Shown here: positions 5,993 through 15,114 of the stretch, piece by piece
Position numbering within the stretch: position 1 is the first letter of the stretch
Layout: each line of letters starts with the position of its first letter
Source: Limnohabitans sp.
GTDB lineage: Bacteria; Pseudomonadota; Gammaproteobacteria; Burkholderiales; Burkholderiaceae_C
Reading direction: 5' to 3'
Assembly (NCBI GenBank): GCA_021731425.1
Contig: JAKFXJ010000329.1
Span: forward strand, 1 to 16,106
Length of the DNA: 16,106 nucleotides
Program-made: the position numbers and the translations under genes
Notes under the pieces: model-generated
Told to the model about the DNA's origin: nothing
What the model saw: only the letters and a program-made list of their open reading frames with translations
Databases searched by the model: none

Positions 5993-6621
5993 TGACCCAG
6001 GCCCTTTTCCAGCATGCCAATCACTTCATCGGCAAAGGCCGCATAGCTGATCGGCCCGCCCGGGCGCAACCAAGTGAAGGTCCAGTTGATCATGCCCAGC
6101 AGCATCATGGTCAGTGCCGTCTGGTTGGTGGGGGTCAGGCGCTCGGGGTAGGCGCGTTTCATGAACCGGGTCATGGCGGCCACGATGTCGCGCTGGCGGT
6201 TCAGGATGAGTTCACGCGGCGACACAGGTCCAGAGACCAGGGCCAGATCGGGCACATCGCTCAAAAACTGCGTGTCATTGAGCAGCGCCGCATGCCGTGT
6301 GGCGGAGGTTTCGTATTCCTGCAAAAACGCCCGCACCAGCTCGTGCAAGGTGGCCCGGTCGTCCAGGTCCTTGCGCTGGGCGTTGGCCTCGGTTTGTGCG
6401 ATCACCGCCAGCAGGCGCTGGGTGTGGCGGTCGAGCAGGTCAAACAAAATCGCCTCTTTGCTGTCGTAGTAGTGGTACAGCCGCGCCTTGGACGTGCCGC
6501 AGGCTGCGGCGATCTCGTTCATGCTGGCGGCCGGGTAACTGCGCTGGGCAAAGCATTGCGCGGCGATATCGAGGATCGCGTCGCGCTTGATGTCGTGGGT
6601 TGCGGATTTGGGTCTTGCCAT
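5980..6621 (-). CDS. TetR/AcrR-family transcriptional regulator
   Basis: This 213-residue DNA-binding repressor has the standard TetR helix-turn-helix at residues about 33-53: SMNEIAAACGTSKARLYHYY, then the DSKEAILFDLL cap. The basic N-terminus (MARPKSATHDIKRDAIL) is also typical. The C-terminal ligand domain (about 70-213) has a TFTWLRPGGPISYAAFADE segment. The opening and the YHYYDSKEA stretch recall regulators of aromatic or fatty acyl-CoA catabolism such as PaaR-type proteins in betaproteobacteria, but the ligand is unknown. It lies 12 bp behind the 5-formyltetrahydrofolate cyclo-ligase gene on the same strand, so the two are probably co-transcribed. No target operator was identified. Confidence 0.9.
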   Translation of the reverse strand: MARPKSATHDIKRDAILDIAAQCFAQRSYPAASMNEIAAACGTSKARLYHYYDSKEAILFDLLDRHTQRLLAVIAQTEANAQRKDLDDRATLHELVRAFLQEYETSATRHAALLNDTQFLSDVPDLALVSGPVSPRELILNRQRDIVAAMTRFMKRAYPERLTPTNQTALTMMLLGMINWTFTWLRPGGPISYAAFADEVIGMLEKGLGQSAV

Positions 6622-6633
6622 GTCGTTCGGGCC

Positions 6634-7218
<585 letters not shown>

Positions 7219-7227
7219 AATCGACCC

Positions 7228-9204
7228 ATGAAATTCAGATGCATTTTGACACTGCTGAGCGCCATCGCCATGACAGGCCTGTGGGGCGGGTCTGCCCAAG
7301 CCCAAAATCGAGGCGACGAGGTGCTGCTGGAGATGCATCAAGCCTTCCGCAAAAAAGACTCCAACCGCCTGTCTGCCCTGCTGCCCCAGGCCCGTGGCCA
7401 TGTGCTGGAGCCCCTGGCCGCCTATTGGGACATGCGGGCCCGCCTGGACACCGCCTCCAGCGCTGACATCCGCAGTTTCTTGAGCACTTACGCAGGCAGC
7501 TACTACGAAGACCGCCTGCGCAACGACTGGCTGCAGCTGCTGGGCAAGCGCCGCGATTGGGCCACTTTCACCGCCGAATACCCACGCTTTCGCATGCGTG
7601 ACGACCGAGAGGTGCGCTGCTACGCCCTGGCCACCGAAGCCATGAACAGCAAGGCCGATGTGGCCGAAGAAGCGCTGCGGCTTTGGTATGCGCAGCGCGA
7701 GCCCGATGACGGCTGCGCTTACGTGGCCGAGCACCTGCACTCGGGCCGCCAGATCCAGGCGCTGGACCTGTGGCGCAAAGCCCGCATCGCCATGGACGCC
7801 AACCGCCCCCGCGCGGCGCAAGTGGCCGTTGACATCGAGGCGCCCCGCCTGTCCGAGCAAGTCAACCTGATCCACGCGGACCCGGCCAAATACCTGGACA
7901 AACGCATCCTGGCCATCACCCGCAGCCGCAAAGAGCTGGCTGTGCTGGCCCTGATCCGGCTGGCCGCAAAAGACCCGGACCAAGCCGCGGATTTGCTCAG
8001 CAAGCGCTGGGCCATTCAGCTGAGCCCCGAAGAGCGCAACTGGACGTGGGGCGTGATTGGCAAACAAGCCGCCCAAAAACTGCAGGACAACGCCGTCCAC
8101 CACTTTGCCAAAGTGCAAAAAGACAGCGACCTGAACGACGACCTGCTGGCCTGGAAAGTGCGTGCCGCCTTGCGCCAAGGCCAATGGCCACAGGTGCTGA
8201 GCGCCACCCAGGCCATGAGCGCCGACGCCCGCAAAGACCCAACCTGGATCTATTGGCGTGCACGTGCCCTGCTGAGCACGACCCAGAACGAAGCCCAGCG
8301 TCAGGAAGGCCAAAGCCTGCTGCGCCAGATCGCGAGCGTACGCGGGTTTTATGAGCAACTGGCGCTGGAAGACCTGGGCCAGGCCATCACCGTGCCCGAG
8401 CGCCCCACAGCGCTCACCCCTCAAGAAAAAGCCGCTGCCCTGGTCAACCCCGGTTTGCAACGCGCCCTGCACGCCATCCAGATCGGTCTGCGCCCTGAAG
8501 GCAACCGGGAATGGAACTACAGCACCAACCTGCACACGCCCGGCGGCATGAATGACCGTGAGCTGCTGGCTGCAGCAGACCTGGCTTGCCAGCGCCAGGT
8601 GTGGGATCGCTGCATCAACACCAGCGAGCGGACCAAGGACGTCATCGACTTTGACCAGCGCTACCCCTTGCCGCTGCGCGAGACGGTGGTGCGCCGCGCT
8701 GGCGACATCCGGCTCGACCCGGCGTATGTGTACGGCCTGATCCGCCAAGAAAGCCGTTTCGTCATGGACGCCCGCTCGCATGTGGGGGCCTCGGGTCTGA
8801 TGCAGGTCATGCCCGCCACCGCCAAATGGACCGCCAAAAAAATCGGCTTGACCCACTTCACCCCAGACCAAATCACCGACCGCGAGGTGAACGTGGCCAT
8901 TGGCACCGGCTACCTGAAACTGGTGCTGGATGATTTTGAAGGCTCCATGCCCATGGCCACAGCCGCCTACAACGCGGGACCTGGCCGACCACGCGCATGG
9001 CGCAACGGCCCCGTGCTGGATGCGGCCATCTGGGCGGAGAACATCCCCTTTTTGGAAACGCGCGACTACGTCAAGAAGGTGCTCTCCAACACCACCAACT
9101 ACGCCGCCATCTTGACGCGCCAACCGCAGTCACTCAAAGCCCGACTGGGCAAGGTAGGACCCCGCAACGCCAGCACCACCGAAGTCAACACGGATTTGCC
9201 GTAA
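7228..9204 (+). CDS. slt: Periplasmic soluble lytic murein transglycosylase (Slt70-like)
   Basis: This 658-residue enzyme cleaves the MurNAc-GlcNAc bond of peptidoglycan, forming 1,6-anhydroMurNAc ends. ATG 7228 begins a Sec signal peptide (MKFRCILTLLSAIAMTGLWG then SAQA, cleaved near residue 25). Residues about 30-470 are an Ala/Leu/Arg-rich alpha-helical U-domain. The C-terminal SLT domain starts near 485: GLIRQESRF with catalytic Glu508, then SHVGASGLMQVMPATA, NVAIGTGYLKLVLDDF and TAAYNAGPGR, the GXAYNXG-type motif. IWAENIPFLETRDYVKKVL is the typical end of the domain. An in-frame open stretch continues upstream into rapZ, but it lacks a signal peptide and is antisense to two genes, so the ATG at 7228 is chosen. 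No Shine-Dalgarno is evident. Confidence 0.96.
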   Translation: MKFRCILTLLSAIAMTGLWGGSAQAQNRGDEVLLEMHQAFRKKDSNRLSALLPQARGHVLEPLAAYWDMRARLDTASSADIRSFLSTYAGSYYEDRLRNDWLQLLGKRRDWATFTAEYPRFRMRDDREVRCYALATEAMNSKADVAEEALRLWYAQREPDDGCAYVAEHLHSGRQIQALDLWRKARIAMDANRPRAAQVAVDIEAPRLSEQVNLIHADPAKYLDKRILAITRSRKELAVLALIRLAAKDPDQAADLLSKRWAIQLSPEERNWTWGVIGKQAAQKLQDNAVHHFAKVQKDSDLNDDLLAWKVRAALRQGQWPQVLSATQAMSADARKDPTWIYWRARALLSTTQNEAQRQEGQSLLRQIASVRGFYEQLALEDLGQAITVPERPTALTPQEKAAALVNPGLQRALHAIQIGLRPEGNREWNYSTNLHTPGGMNDRELLAAADLACQRQVWDRCINTSERTKDVIDFDQRYPLPLRETVVRRAGDIRLDPAYVYGLIRQESRFVMDARSHVGASGLMQVMPATAKWTAKKIGLTHFTPDQITDREVNVAIGTGYLKLVLDDFEGSMPMATAAYNAGPGRPRAWRNGPVLDAAIWAENIPFLETRDYVKKVLSNTTNYAAILTRQPQSLKARLGKVGPRNASTTEVNTDLP

Positions 9205-9210
9205 AGCCAT

Positions 9211-9245
9211 CGGCGCCACCGACCCAACCCTGGCGGTCGGTACGC
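9211..9245. terminator. Hairpin between convergent slt and PHA-system genes
   Basis: GGCG-CC-ACCGACC (9212-9224) pairs with GGTCGGT-A-CGCC (9235-9246) around a 10-base loop, giving a 7-bp plus 4-bp stem with a small internal loop. It lies just after the slt stop, between convergent genes. There is no long T-run, so it may be a bidirectional or weak terminator. Confidence 0.4.
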
Positions 9246-9260
9246 CCTTGACCCCACAGA

Positions 9261-9554
9261 TCAGGCCGGTCCCAACAACTCGTCCAGGTTGGCCTTGATT
9301 TTTTGCTCAATTTTGGCGCTGTAGGCACCCAGCAAAAAACCGAGTTTCAACTGCAGATCAAACCGGGTTTCGGTCACCTTCAGCTCGCCACTCACCCCGC
9401 TGCGGGCAAAGCGCATGAGGTCAACAGCCTCACCTGGCTCTGACTCGCAGCTCATGCCCCACTCCTGCTCAGCTTGCTCGCGCCAGCGCTCGGCCACGGC
9501 GCGTGCTCCAGCCAAGCCCAAGGTGTGTGTTCGTTCAATGTTCAGTTCAGGCAT
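9261..9554 (-). CDS. Polyhydroxyalkanoic acid system family protein
   Basis: This 97-residue soluble protein matches, in style, the small family linked to polyhydroxyalkanoate loci (PHA_gran_rgn). Features are the MPELNIERTHTLGLAGARAV start, the AERWREQAEQEWG helix, a central FARSGVSGELKVTETRFDLQ beta segment and the ending KIEQKIKANLDELLG. The family's biochemical role is unknown; members are found beside PHA-granule genes. Here no phasin or synthase is adjacent. It lies 27 bp behind the molybdopterin oxidoreductase on the same strand, and convergent with slt. No Shine-Dalgarno is obvious ahead of ATG 9554. Confidence 0.85.
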   Translation of the reverse strand: MPELNIERTHTLGLAGARAVAERWREQAEQEWGMSCESEPGEAVDLMRFARSGVSGELKVTETRFDLQLKLGFLLGAYSAKIEQKIKANLDELLGPA

Positions 9555-9581
9555 GGTGTGTGAAAGGCGAGCTGTGGAGAT

Positions 9582-11675
9582 TCAATTGTGGACCGCAACA
9601 GGGGCATGGACGGTCGGCTTGAAAGCCGGATCAGCCTCGACTTCCACCAGGCAATCGTAAAACACGGGCGCTCGGCCCAAATCGGTCAGGTGCTGGCTGG
9701 TCAGCTCGTTGACATTGGTGCCGTTCAGGCCCAGTTTGCGCCACCAAATGCCCAGGCCATGGACCACACCGGGTCGGGCACGCTGGTTCACCCGCGCCTT
9801 GCAGTGGTAAGTGCCGCGGTCGTTGAACACACGCACCACCACGCCGTCTTGAATGCCCCGCTGGGCCGCGTCCTCAGGGTGCATCTCCAGCACCGGCTCG
9901 GCCTCGATGTCGCGCAGGCTTTGCACGTTGACAAAGGTCGAATTGAGGAAGTTGCGGGCTGGCGGTGAAATCATGGCCAGCGGGTAGCGGCCACCTGGGG
10001 CGGCCAACTCGTAGTTGGGCAGGTGGTCGGGCAGGCCGTCCAGGCCTTGGTCGGCCAGACGCTGGCTGAAAAACTCGCACTTGCCCGAGGGCGATGGAAA
10101 GCCGCCTTGCGCAAACGGCGCATCGGGAACAGGCAAAGAGGCGAAGCCATGCTCAAGCAGCTGCTCAAAGTCTTTCTCGTCGCCAATGGCGCTGCGGCAA
10201 AGGCTTTCGTCGCTTTCGGCAAAACACGCATCGTCAAAACCCATACGGGCAGCCAAGGCCCTGAAGATGTCGGTGTTGGTCCGTACACCGCCCACGGGGG
10301 CAATCGCCGGGCGGTTCAGCAGCACGTCGGTGTGGCCGTAGCTGGTGTGGATGTCCCAATGCTCCAGCTGCGTAGTGGCAGGCAAGATGAAATCGGCGTA
10401 ATCGGCCGTGTCGGTCTGAAAATGCTCCAACACCACGGTGAACAGGTCTTCGCGGCCAAAGCCTTGCACCACTTTGCCCGACTCGGGGGCCACGGCTACC
10501 GGGTTGCTGTTGTAAACAATCAAGGCCTCAATTTGGGGGCCGAATGCGGGCGAGGCCGGGCGCAGCAAATCATCGCCAATCGTCGCCATGTTGATGGTGC
10601 GCGGACGGCGCTCGCCCAGCAAGTCAGGCCGCTGCAAAGCCGCCCGCCGCACCGGGAAATGACCCGAGCTGCTGAGCAAGACCCCGCCCGCCCGGTGCCG
10701 CCAAGCCCCGGTGAGCGCAGGCAGGCAAGCAATGGCCCGCACCGCGTTACCGCCGCCGCGCACGCGTTGCATGCCGTAGTTCAAGCGAATGGCGGCGGGC
10801 TGGATCGTTCCCCAGTCACGCGCCAGTTGGCGGATTTGTTCGACGGGCACGCCACACACCTCCGCCGCCCGCTCGGGCGTCCATTGCAGCGCACGCGCTT
10901 TCAGGGCGTCCCAGCCCAAGGTGTAGCGGTCGATGTAGTCTTGGTCGAGCCAACCGTTCACGATCAGCTCGTGCATGACCGCCAGCGCCAGCGCGGCGTC
11001 GGTGCCGGGGCGCAGGGCGATGTGTACGTGGCATTTTTCGGCCGTCTCGCTGCGCCGGGGGTCGATGCACACCAGCTTGGCGCCCTGTCGCTTGGCCGCT
11101 TGGGCAATGCGCCAAAAGTGCAGGTTGCTGCCAATGGAGTTGCTGCCCCAAATGACGATGAGCTTGGATTCGGCAAAAAACTCGTTCTTCATGCCCACCT
11201 TGTTGCCCAAGGTCTGCGTCAAGGCTTCGGCCCCGGCCGAGGCGCAAATCGTGCGGTCCAAGAGCGAAGCACCCAGCTGGTGGAAAAACCGCGCGGCGAT
11301 CGACTCGCTTTGCACCAGGCCCATGGTGCCCGCGTAGCTGTAGGGCAAGATGGCCTGCGGGTCGCGGGTCGCGATGGTTTTGAGCCGGGCGGCAATGGCG
11401 TCCAAGGCTTCGTCCCAGCCCACAGGCTCAAACTGGCCCGAACCCTTGGGCCCCACCCTGCGCAGGGGTTGCAGCAAGCGGTCGGGGTGGTAGGTGCGCT
11501 CGGCGTAGCGCGAGACCTTGGTGCACAACACGCCGTCGGTGGGCGCGTGCGCCGGGTTGCCCTGCACTTTGGTGGCACGGCCGTTTTCCACGGTGGTCAG
11601 CAGAGCGCAGGTGTCGGGGCAGTCGTGTGGGCACGCGCCACGCACGGTCTGAGGAGCCAAAAGGGTGTCGGTCAT
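9582..11675 (-). CDS. Molybdopterin- and [4Fe-4S]-dependent oxidoreductase (DMSO reductase superfamily), substrate unknown
   Basis: This 697-residue catalytic subunit is of the FdhF/NapA/BisC type. The N-terminus binds a [4Fe-4S] cluster through Cys15, Cys19, Cys23 and Cys51 (CPHDCPDTC, then GVLCTK; spacing C-x3-C-x3-C-x27-C). A likely Mo-ligand Cys144 lies in DRTICASAGAEA. Cofactor-binding segments include IVIWGSNSIGSNLHF and CIDPRRSETAEKC. The C-terminal dinucleotide-binding domain has HPEDAAQRGIQDGVVVRVFN and ends with LGIWWRKLGLNGTNVN. There is no Tat signal, so it is probably cytoplasmic. No electron-transfer or membrane-anchor subunit is adjacent. ATG 11675 (MTDTLLAP) is chosen over an upstream TTG 11687; neither has a clear ribosome site. 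The physiological substrate cannot be told from sequence. Confidence 0.9.
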   Translation of the reverse strand: MTDTLLAPQTVRGACPHDCPDTCALLTTVENGRATKVQGNPAHAPTDGVLCTKVSRYAERTYHPDRLLQPLRRVGPKGSGQFEPVGWDEALDAIAARLKTIATRDPQAILPYSYAGTMGLVQSESIAARFFHQLGASLLDRTICASAGAEALTQTLGNKVGMKNEFFAESKLIVIWGSNSIGSNLHFWRIAQAAKRQGAKLVCIDPRRSETAEKCHVHIALRPGTDAALALAVMHELIVNGWLDQDYIDRYTLGWDALKARALQWTPERAAEVCGVPVEQIRQLARDWGTIQPAAIRLNYGMQRVRGGGNAVRAIACLPALTGAWRHRAGGVLLSSSGHFPVRRAALQRPDLLGERRPRTINMATIGDDLLRPASPAFGPQIEALIVYNSNPVAVAPESGKVVQGFGREDLFTVVLEHFQTDTADYADFILPATTQLEHWDIHTSYGHTDVLLNRPAIAPVGGVRTNTDIFRALAARMGFDDACFAESDESLCRSAIGDEKDFEQLLEHGFASLPVPDAPFAQGGFPSPSGKCEFFSQRLADQGLDGLPDHLPNYELAAPGGRYPLAMISPPARNFLNSTFVNVQSLRDIEAEPVLEMHPEDAAQRGIQDGVVVRVFNDRGTYHCKARVNQRARPGVVHGLGIWWRKLGLNGTNVNELTSQHLTDLGRAPVFYDCLVEVEADPAFKPTVHAPVAVHN

Positions 11676-11783
11676 GGGGCTGAGCAAAGAATCGATCTGA
11701 CTGAAGACGAAAGTTCAGACCCATTGTGGCTCAAACCTGGTCCTCGGCGCTTGGCCCACTTGTCCCCCATGTGCACAGGGGTG

Positions 11784-11813
11784 TTGGCAAGCCCACCCAA
11801 GTGTGGCTAGACT
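11784..11813 (+). promoter_or_regulatory. Candidate sigma70 promoter of the M20 operon, possibly giving a leaderless mRNA
   Basis: TTGGCA (11784-11789) and TAGACT (11808-11813) are separated by 18 bp. The -10 ends 6 nt before ATG 11820, so transcription would start at or beside the start codon. No Shine-Dalgarno lies upstream of the ATG, which agrees with a leaderless transcript. Just upstream is a GC-rich dyad, CCCC (11765-11768), TGTGCACA (11770-11777), GGGG (11778-11781), which could be an operator. Confidence 0.4.
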
Positions 11814-11819
11814 GTACCC

Positions 11820-13031
11820 ATGAAAATCATCGACTCCATCCTCACCGACGCGGCCAGCATCGCGGCCATTCGCAAAGACATCCACGCCCACCCCGAGCTG
11901 TGCTTCCAAGAAGTGCGCACGGCCGATGTGGTCGCTCAGCAGCTGACCGACTGGGGCATCCCCATCCACCGCGGCATGGGCACCACCGGCGTGGTGGGCA
12001 TCGTGCACGGGCGCGATGGCGGCGCTTGTGGACGTGGCATTGGCCTGCGTGCCGACATCGACGCGCTGCCGATGCAGGAGTTCAACACCTTCGCCCATGC
12101 CAGCAAACACCAAGGCAAGATGCACGCCTGCGGCCACGACGGCCACACCGCCATGCTGCTGGCTGCCGCCAAGCATTTCTCCAAACACCGCGACTTTGAC
12201 GGCACGGTGTATTTGATCTTCCAACCCGCCGAAGAAGGCGGCGGCGGTGCCCGCGAGATGATCAAAGACGGCTTGTTTGACAAGTTCCCGATGCAGGCCG
12301 TGTTTGGCATGCACAACTGGCCAGGCGCCCCGGTGGGCACGTTCGCCGTGAGTGCTGGCCCCGTGATGGCGTCGAGCAACGAGTTCAAGATCACTGTTCG
12401 CGGCAAGGGCAGCCACGCCGCGCTGCCCCATAACGGCATCGACCCGGTGCCCATCGCCTGCCAGATGGTGCAAGGTTTCCAGACCATCATCACCCGCAAC
12501 AAGAAGCCCGTGGACGCAGGCGTGATCTCGGTCACCATGATCCACGCGGGCGAAGCCACCAACGTGGTGCCCGATTCCTGCGAACTGCAGGGCACGGTGC
12601 GCACCTTCAGCATCGAGGTGCTGGACCTGATTGAAAAGCGCATGCAGCAAGTGGCCGAGTCGATCTGTGCGGCTTTTGACGCGCAGTGCGAATTCGAATT
12701 CCACCGCAACTACCCGCCCACCATCAACAGCCCCGCCGAAGCCGACTTTGCACGCCAAGTGATGGGCGGCATCGTAGGCGCTGAGCAGGTGATGCACCAA
12801 GAGCCCACCATGGGCGCAGAAGACTTTTCGTACATGCTGCAAGCCAAGCCCGGTGCTTATGTCTTCATCAGCAACGGCGACGGTGCCCACCGCGAAATGG
12901 GCCACGGCGGCGGGCCTTGCACCCTGCACAACCCGAGCTACGACTTCAACGACGACCTGATCCCATTGGGCGGCACTTATTGGGTGGAACTCGCCACACA
13001 GTGGCTGGCCCAACCCACACAAACCGTCTGA
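11820..13031 (+). CDS. M20-family amidohydrolase / N-acyl-amino acid aminoacylase (hippurate hydrolase-like)
   Basis: This 403-residue di-metal hydrolase removes acyl groups from amino acids or amides; substrates of relatives include hippurate and N-acetyl amino acids. Start features are RKDIHAHPELCFQE and RADIDALPMQE (Asp81). Metal-binding residues are visible: MHACGHDGHTAML with Cys104 and His106, FQPAEEGGGGA with Glu138-Glu139, GMHNWPG with His165, and LHNPSYDFND with His370. The dimerisation domain runs roughly 185-300 with GKGSHAALPHNGIDP. Length is normal and no signal peptide is present. It is followed 12 bp later by a metallopeptidase-like gene and appears to head a three-gene operon. 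Exact substrate is unknown. Confidence 0.95.
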   Translation: MKIIDSILTDAASIAAIRKDIHAHPELCFQEVRTADVVAQQLTDWGIPIHRGMGTTGVVGIVHGRDGGACGRGIGLRADIDALPMQEFNTFAHASKHQGKMHACGHDGHTAMLLAAAKHFSKHRDFDGTVYLIFQPAEEGGGGAREMIKDGLFDKFPMQAVFGMHNWPGAPVGTFAVSAGPVMASSNEFKITVRGKGSHAALPHNGIDPVPIACQMVQGFQTIITRNKKPVDAGVISVTMIHAGEATNVVPDSCELQGTVRTFSIEVLDLIEKRMQQVAESICAAFDAQCEFEFHRNYPPTINSPAEADFARQVMGGIVGAEQVMHQEPTMGAEDFSYMLQAKPGAYVFISNGDGAHREMGHGGGPCTLHNPSYDFNDDLIPLGGTYWVELATQWLAQPTQTV

Positions 13032-13043
13032 CTGGACAAGCAC

Positions 13044-14132
13044 ATGACCGATATTCAAAGCGGCTTTTCCAAAAGCTACGCCGAAGCACGCCAGAAATTT
13101 TTGAAGGCCGCGCAGGCTGCTGGCCTGACGGTAGATTCCAACATCCACCCCTTGAAGGGCCGTGACGGCGAAGAGCTGGCCATGGACGTGGTGCTGGACG
13201 GCGCACCCGACGCGAAGCAGCTGCTGATCATCAGCAGCGCCTGCCACGGTGTGGAAGGCTACTGCGGCTCGGGCGTGCAAATCCACGCGCTGCAAAACAC
13301 CGACTGGCGCAATGCCGCCAAGGCCCGTGGCGTGGCGGTGCTTTACATCCATGCGCTCAACCCGCACGGCTTTTCGCATGTGCGCCGCGTGACGCACGAG
13401 AACGTGGACATCAACCGCAACTTCCAGGATTTCTCCAAACCCCTGCCCGAGAACGCGCCCTACAAAGAAGTGCAACCCTTCTTGTTGCCTGAGGTCTGGC
13501 CACCCGACAACGCCAATCTGACCGCTGTCCAGAAGTACATCGCAGAGCGTGGCATGGACGCGCTGCAAGCGGCCGTCTCCAAGGGCCAACACGACTTTCC
13601 AGATGGCCTTTTCTTCGGCGGCAAAGCGCCCACATGGAGCAACCTGACGGTGCGCCAAGTGCTGCAAAAATACGGTCAAAAATGCCAAAAGTTGGCTTGG
13701 ATTGACCTGCACACCGGGCTGGGACCCAATGGGCTGGGCGAGCGCATTTTTGCCTGTGCCGATGACGCCGCAGCCTATGCACGAGCCAAAGCCTGGTGGG
13801 GTCAAGGCATCACGTCCATTTACGACGGTTCCTCCACCTCGGCCTTCCTCACCGGTTTGATGTGGATGTCGGCCTACCAAGAGTGCCCACAGGCGGAGTA
13901 CACCGGCATTGCCATGGAATATGGCACCCAGCCTCAGTTGCAGGTCATGAACGCCCTGCGTGGTGACCACTGGCTGCACCTGCACCCCGAGGCGCCCGAG
14001 CCCCTGCGCCAAAAAATCAAGCAAGACCTGATGGACGCTTTTTATACCGACACCGACACCTGGCGCACCCAAATCGTGGACCAGGCCATGGACGCGATGC
14101 ACCAAGCCGTCACGGGCCTGAGCGCGGCATGA
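13044..14132 (+). CDS. M14-like zinc metallohydrolase, DUF2817 family
   Basis: This 362-residue protein has the carboxypeptidase-A-like layout of DUF2817. Probable zinc ligands are His68 and Glu71 in SSACHGVEGYCGSG and His223 in WIDLHTGLG; the probable catalytic acid is Glu292 in GIAMEYGT. NPHGFSHVRRVTHENVDINR with NRNF (124-127) gives the substrate-carboxylate Asn/Arg region. No signal peptide is visible, so it is probably cytoplasmic. It lies between an M20 hydrolase (12 bp upstream) and an epimerase-like gene whose ATG overlaps its TGA (ATGA). The neighbouring hydrolase suggests a shared role in processing acylated or peptidic compounds; that is inference. The family has no firmly established substrate that I know of. 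Confidence 0.9.
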   Translation: MTDIQSGFSKSYAEARQKFLKAAQAAGLTVDSNIHPLKGRDGEELAMDVVLDGAPDAKQLLIISSACHGVEGYCGSGVQIHALQNTDWRNAAKARGVAVLYIHALNPHGFSHVRRVTHENVDINRNFQDFSKPLPENAPYKEVQPFLLPEVWPPDNANLTAVQKYIAERGMDALQAAVSKGQHDFPDGLFFGGKAPTWSNLTVRQVLQKYGQKCQKLAWIDLHTGLGPNGLGERIFACADDAAAYARAKAWWGQGITSIYDGSSTSAFLTGLMWMSAYQECPQAEYTGIAMEYGTQPQLQVMNALRGDHWLHLHPEAPEPLRQKIKQDLMDAFYTDTDTWRTQIVDQAMDAMHQAVTGLSAA

Positions 14133-15088
14133 GCGCTCAGCGCGTTTTGGTCTTGGGTGGCAGCGGCTTTGTCGGCCGTCAGGTCTGCGAACAACTCGCT
14201 CGCCTGGGCTGGCACATCACCGTGCCGACCCGCCGCGCAGTGAATGCGGCGCGTGTGCAAAGCTTGCCCGGGCTGACGGTGATCGAGGCGAATGTTCACC
14301 ATGAAGCCGATCTGGCCCGCTTGATGCCCGGCCACGATGCGGTGGTCAATTTGGTGGCCGTGTTGCACGGCAGTGAAGAGCGATTTGAAAGCGTGCACGT
14401 GGATTTGCCCGGCAAGATCGCCAGCGCCATGAAAAAAGCCGGTGTGCAGCGATTGGTGCAGATCAGCGCTTTGGGTGCCGACCCACAAGGCCCCTCGATT
14501 TACCAGCGCAGCAAGGCGCGGGGCGAGACGGTTTTGCACAACGCAGGGCTGCAGCTGACGGTGTTGCGCCCCAGTGTGATCTTTGGTGCCGAAGACAAAT
14601 TCCTCAACCTGTTTGCCGATCTGCAAGCCGTGGCGCCCTTCATGCCCTTGGCAGGCAGTGGCACGCGCTTTGCGCCGGTCTGGGTGGGCGATGTGGCGCG
14701 TGCCGTGGTTGTTTGTCTGCAAAAGCCGGACACCGTGGGTCAAACCTACGAACTCTGCGGCCCTGACGTGATGACCTTGGGTGAGTTGGTCCAGCGTGCG
14801 GGTCAGTGGGCGGGTGTGAACGAGGGCCGTGGCCGCCCGGTTATTGGTTTGCCGATGTGGGTGGGCTGGCTGCAAGCTGCGGCCATGGAATTAGCCCCGG
14901 GTGAGCCCCTGATGAGTCGGGACAACCTGGCGTCGATGAAGGTGGACAACATCGCGACGGGCCAACTGCCTGGTTTGCCTGCTTTGGGCATCTCTGCGGC
15001 TTCGGCAGCGGGCGTGGCCCCGACCTATTTGGGCCACCGCGGCCCACGCAGCAAGTTGAACCGCTGGCGTGCGAGTGCTGGGCGCTGA
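14129..15088 (+). CDS. Complex I NDUFA9-subunit-like NAD(P)-binding protein (atypical SDR)
   Basis: This 319-residue protein has an N-terminal Rossmann fold (QRVLVLGGSGFVGRQVCEQL; GxxGxxG at about 9-15), then NLVAVLHGS, LVQISALGADPQGPSIYQRS with the Tyr-x3-Lys pair (IYQRSK), and LRPSVIFGAEDKFLN. This is the pattern of bacterial homologues of the NDUFA9 accessory subunit and NAD-dependent epimerases. In bacteria the function is uncertain; quinone biosynthesis or complex I related roles have been proposed. Its ATG overlaps the upstream TGA by one base (ATGA), a sign of translational coupling. No nuo genes are present in the window. Confidence 0.92.
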   Translation: MSAQRVLVLGGSGFVGRQVCEQLARLGWHITVPTRRAVNAARVQSLPGLTVIEANVHHEADLARLMPGHDAVVNLVAVLHGSEERFESVHVDLPGKIASAMKKAGVQRLVQISALGADPQGPSIYQRSKARGETVLHNAGLQLTVLRPSVIFGAEDKFLNLFADLQAVAPFMPLAGSGTRFAPVWVGDVARAVVVCLQKPDTVGQTYELCGPDVMTLGELVQRAGQWAGVNEGRGRPVIGLPMWVGWLQAAAMELAPGEPLMSRDNLASMKVDNIATGQLPGLPALGISAASAAGVAPTYLGHRGPRSKLNRWRASAGR

Positions 15089-15114
15089 TTCCACTTACAA
15101 GCGGATTGGGTGGA

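Noticed and set aside
10023..11810. Plus-strand 595-codon open frame opposite the molybdopterin oxidoreductase
   Set aside because: No motif; the opposite strand has complete cofactor-binding signatures.
11715..14105. Minus-strand 796-codon open frame opposite the M20 and M14 genes
   Set aside because: His/Gly/Val-rich shadow translation with no domain; the plus strand has intact metal-binding motifs.
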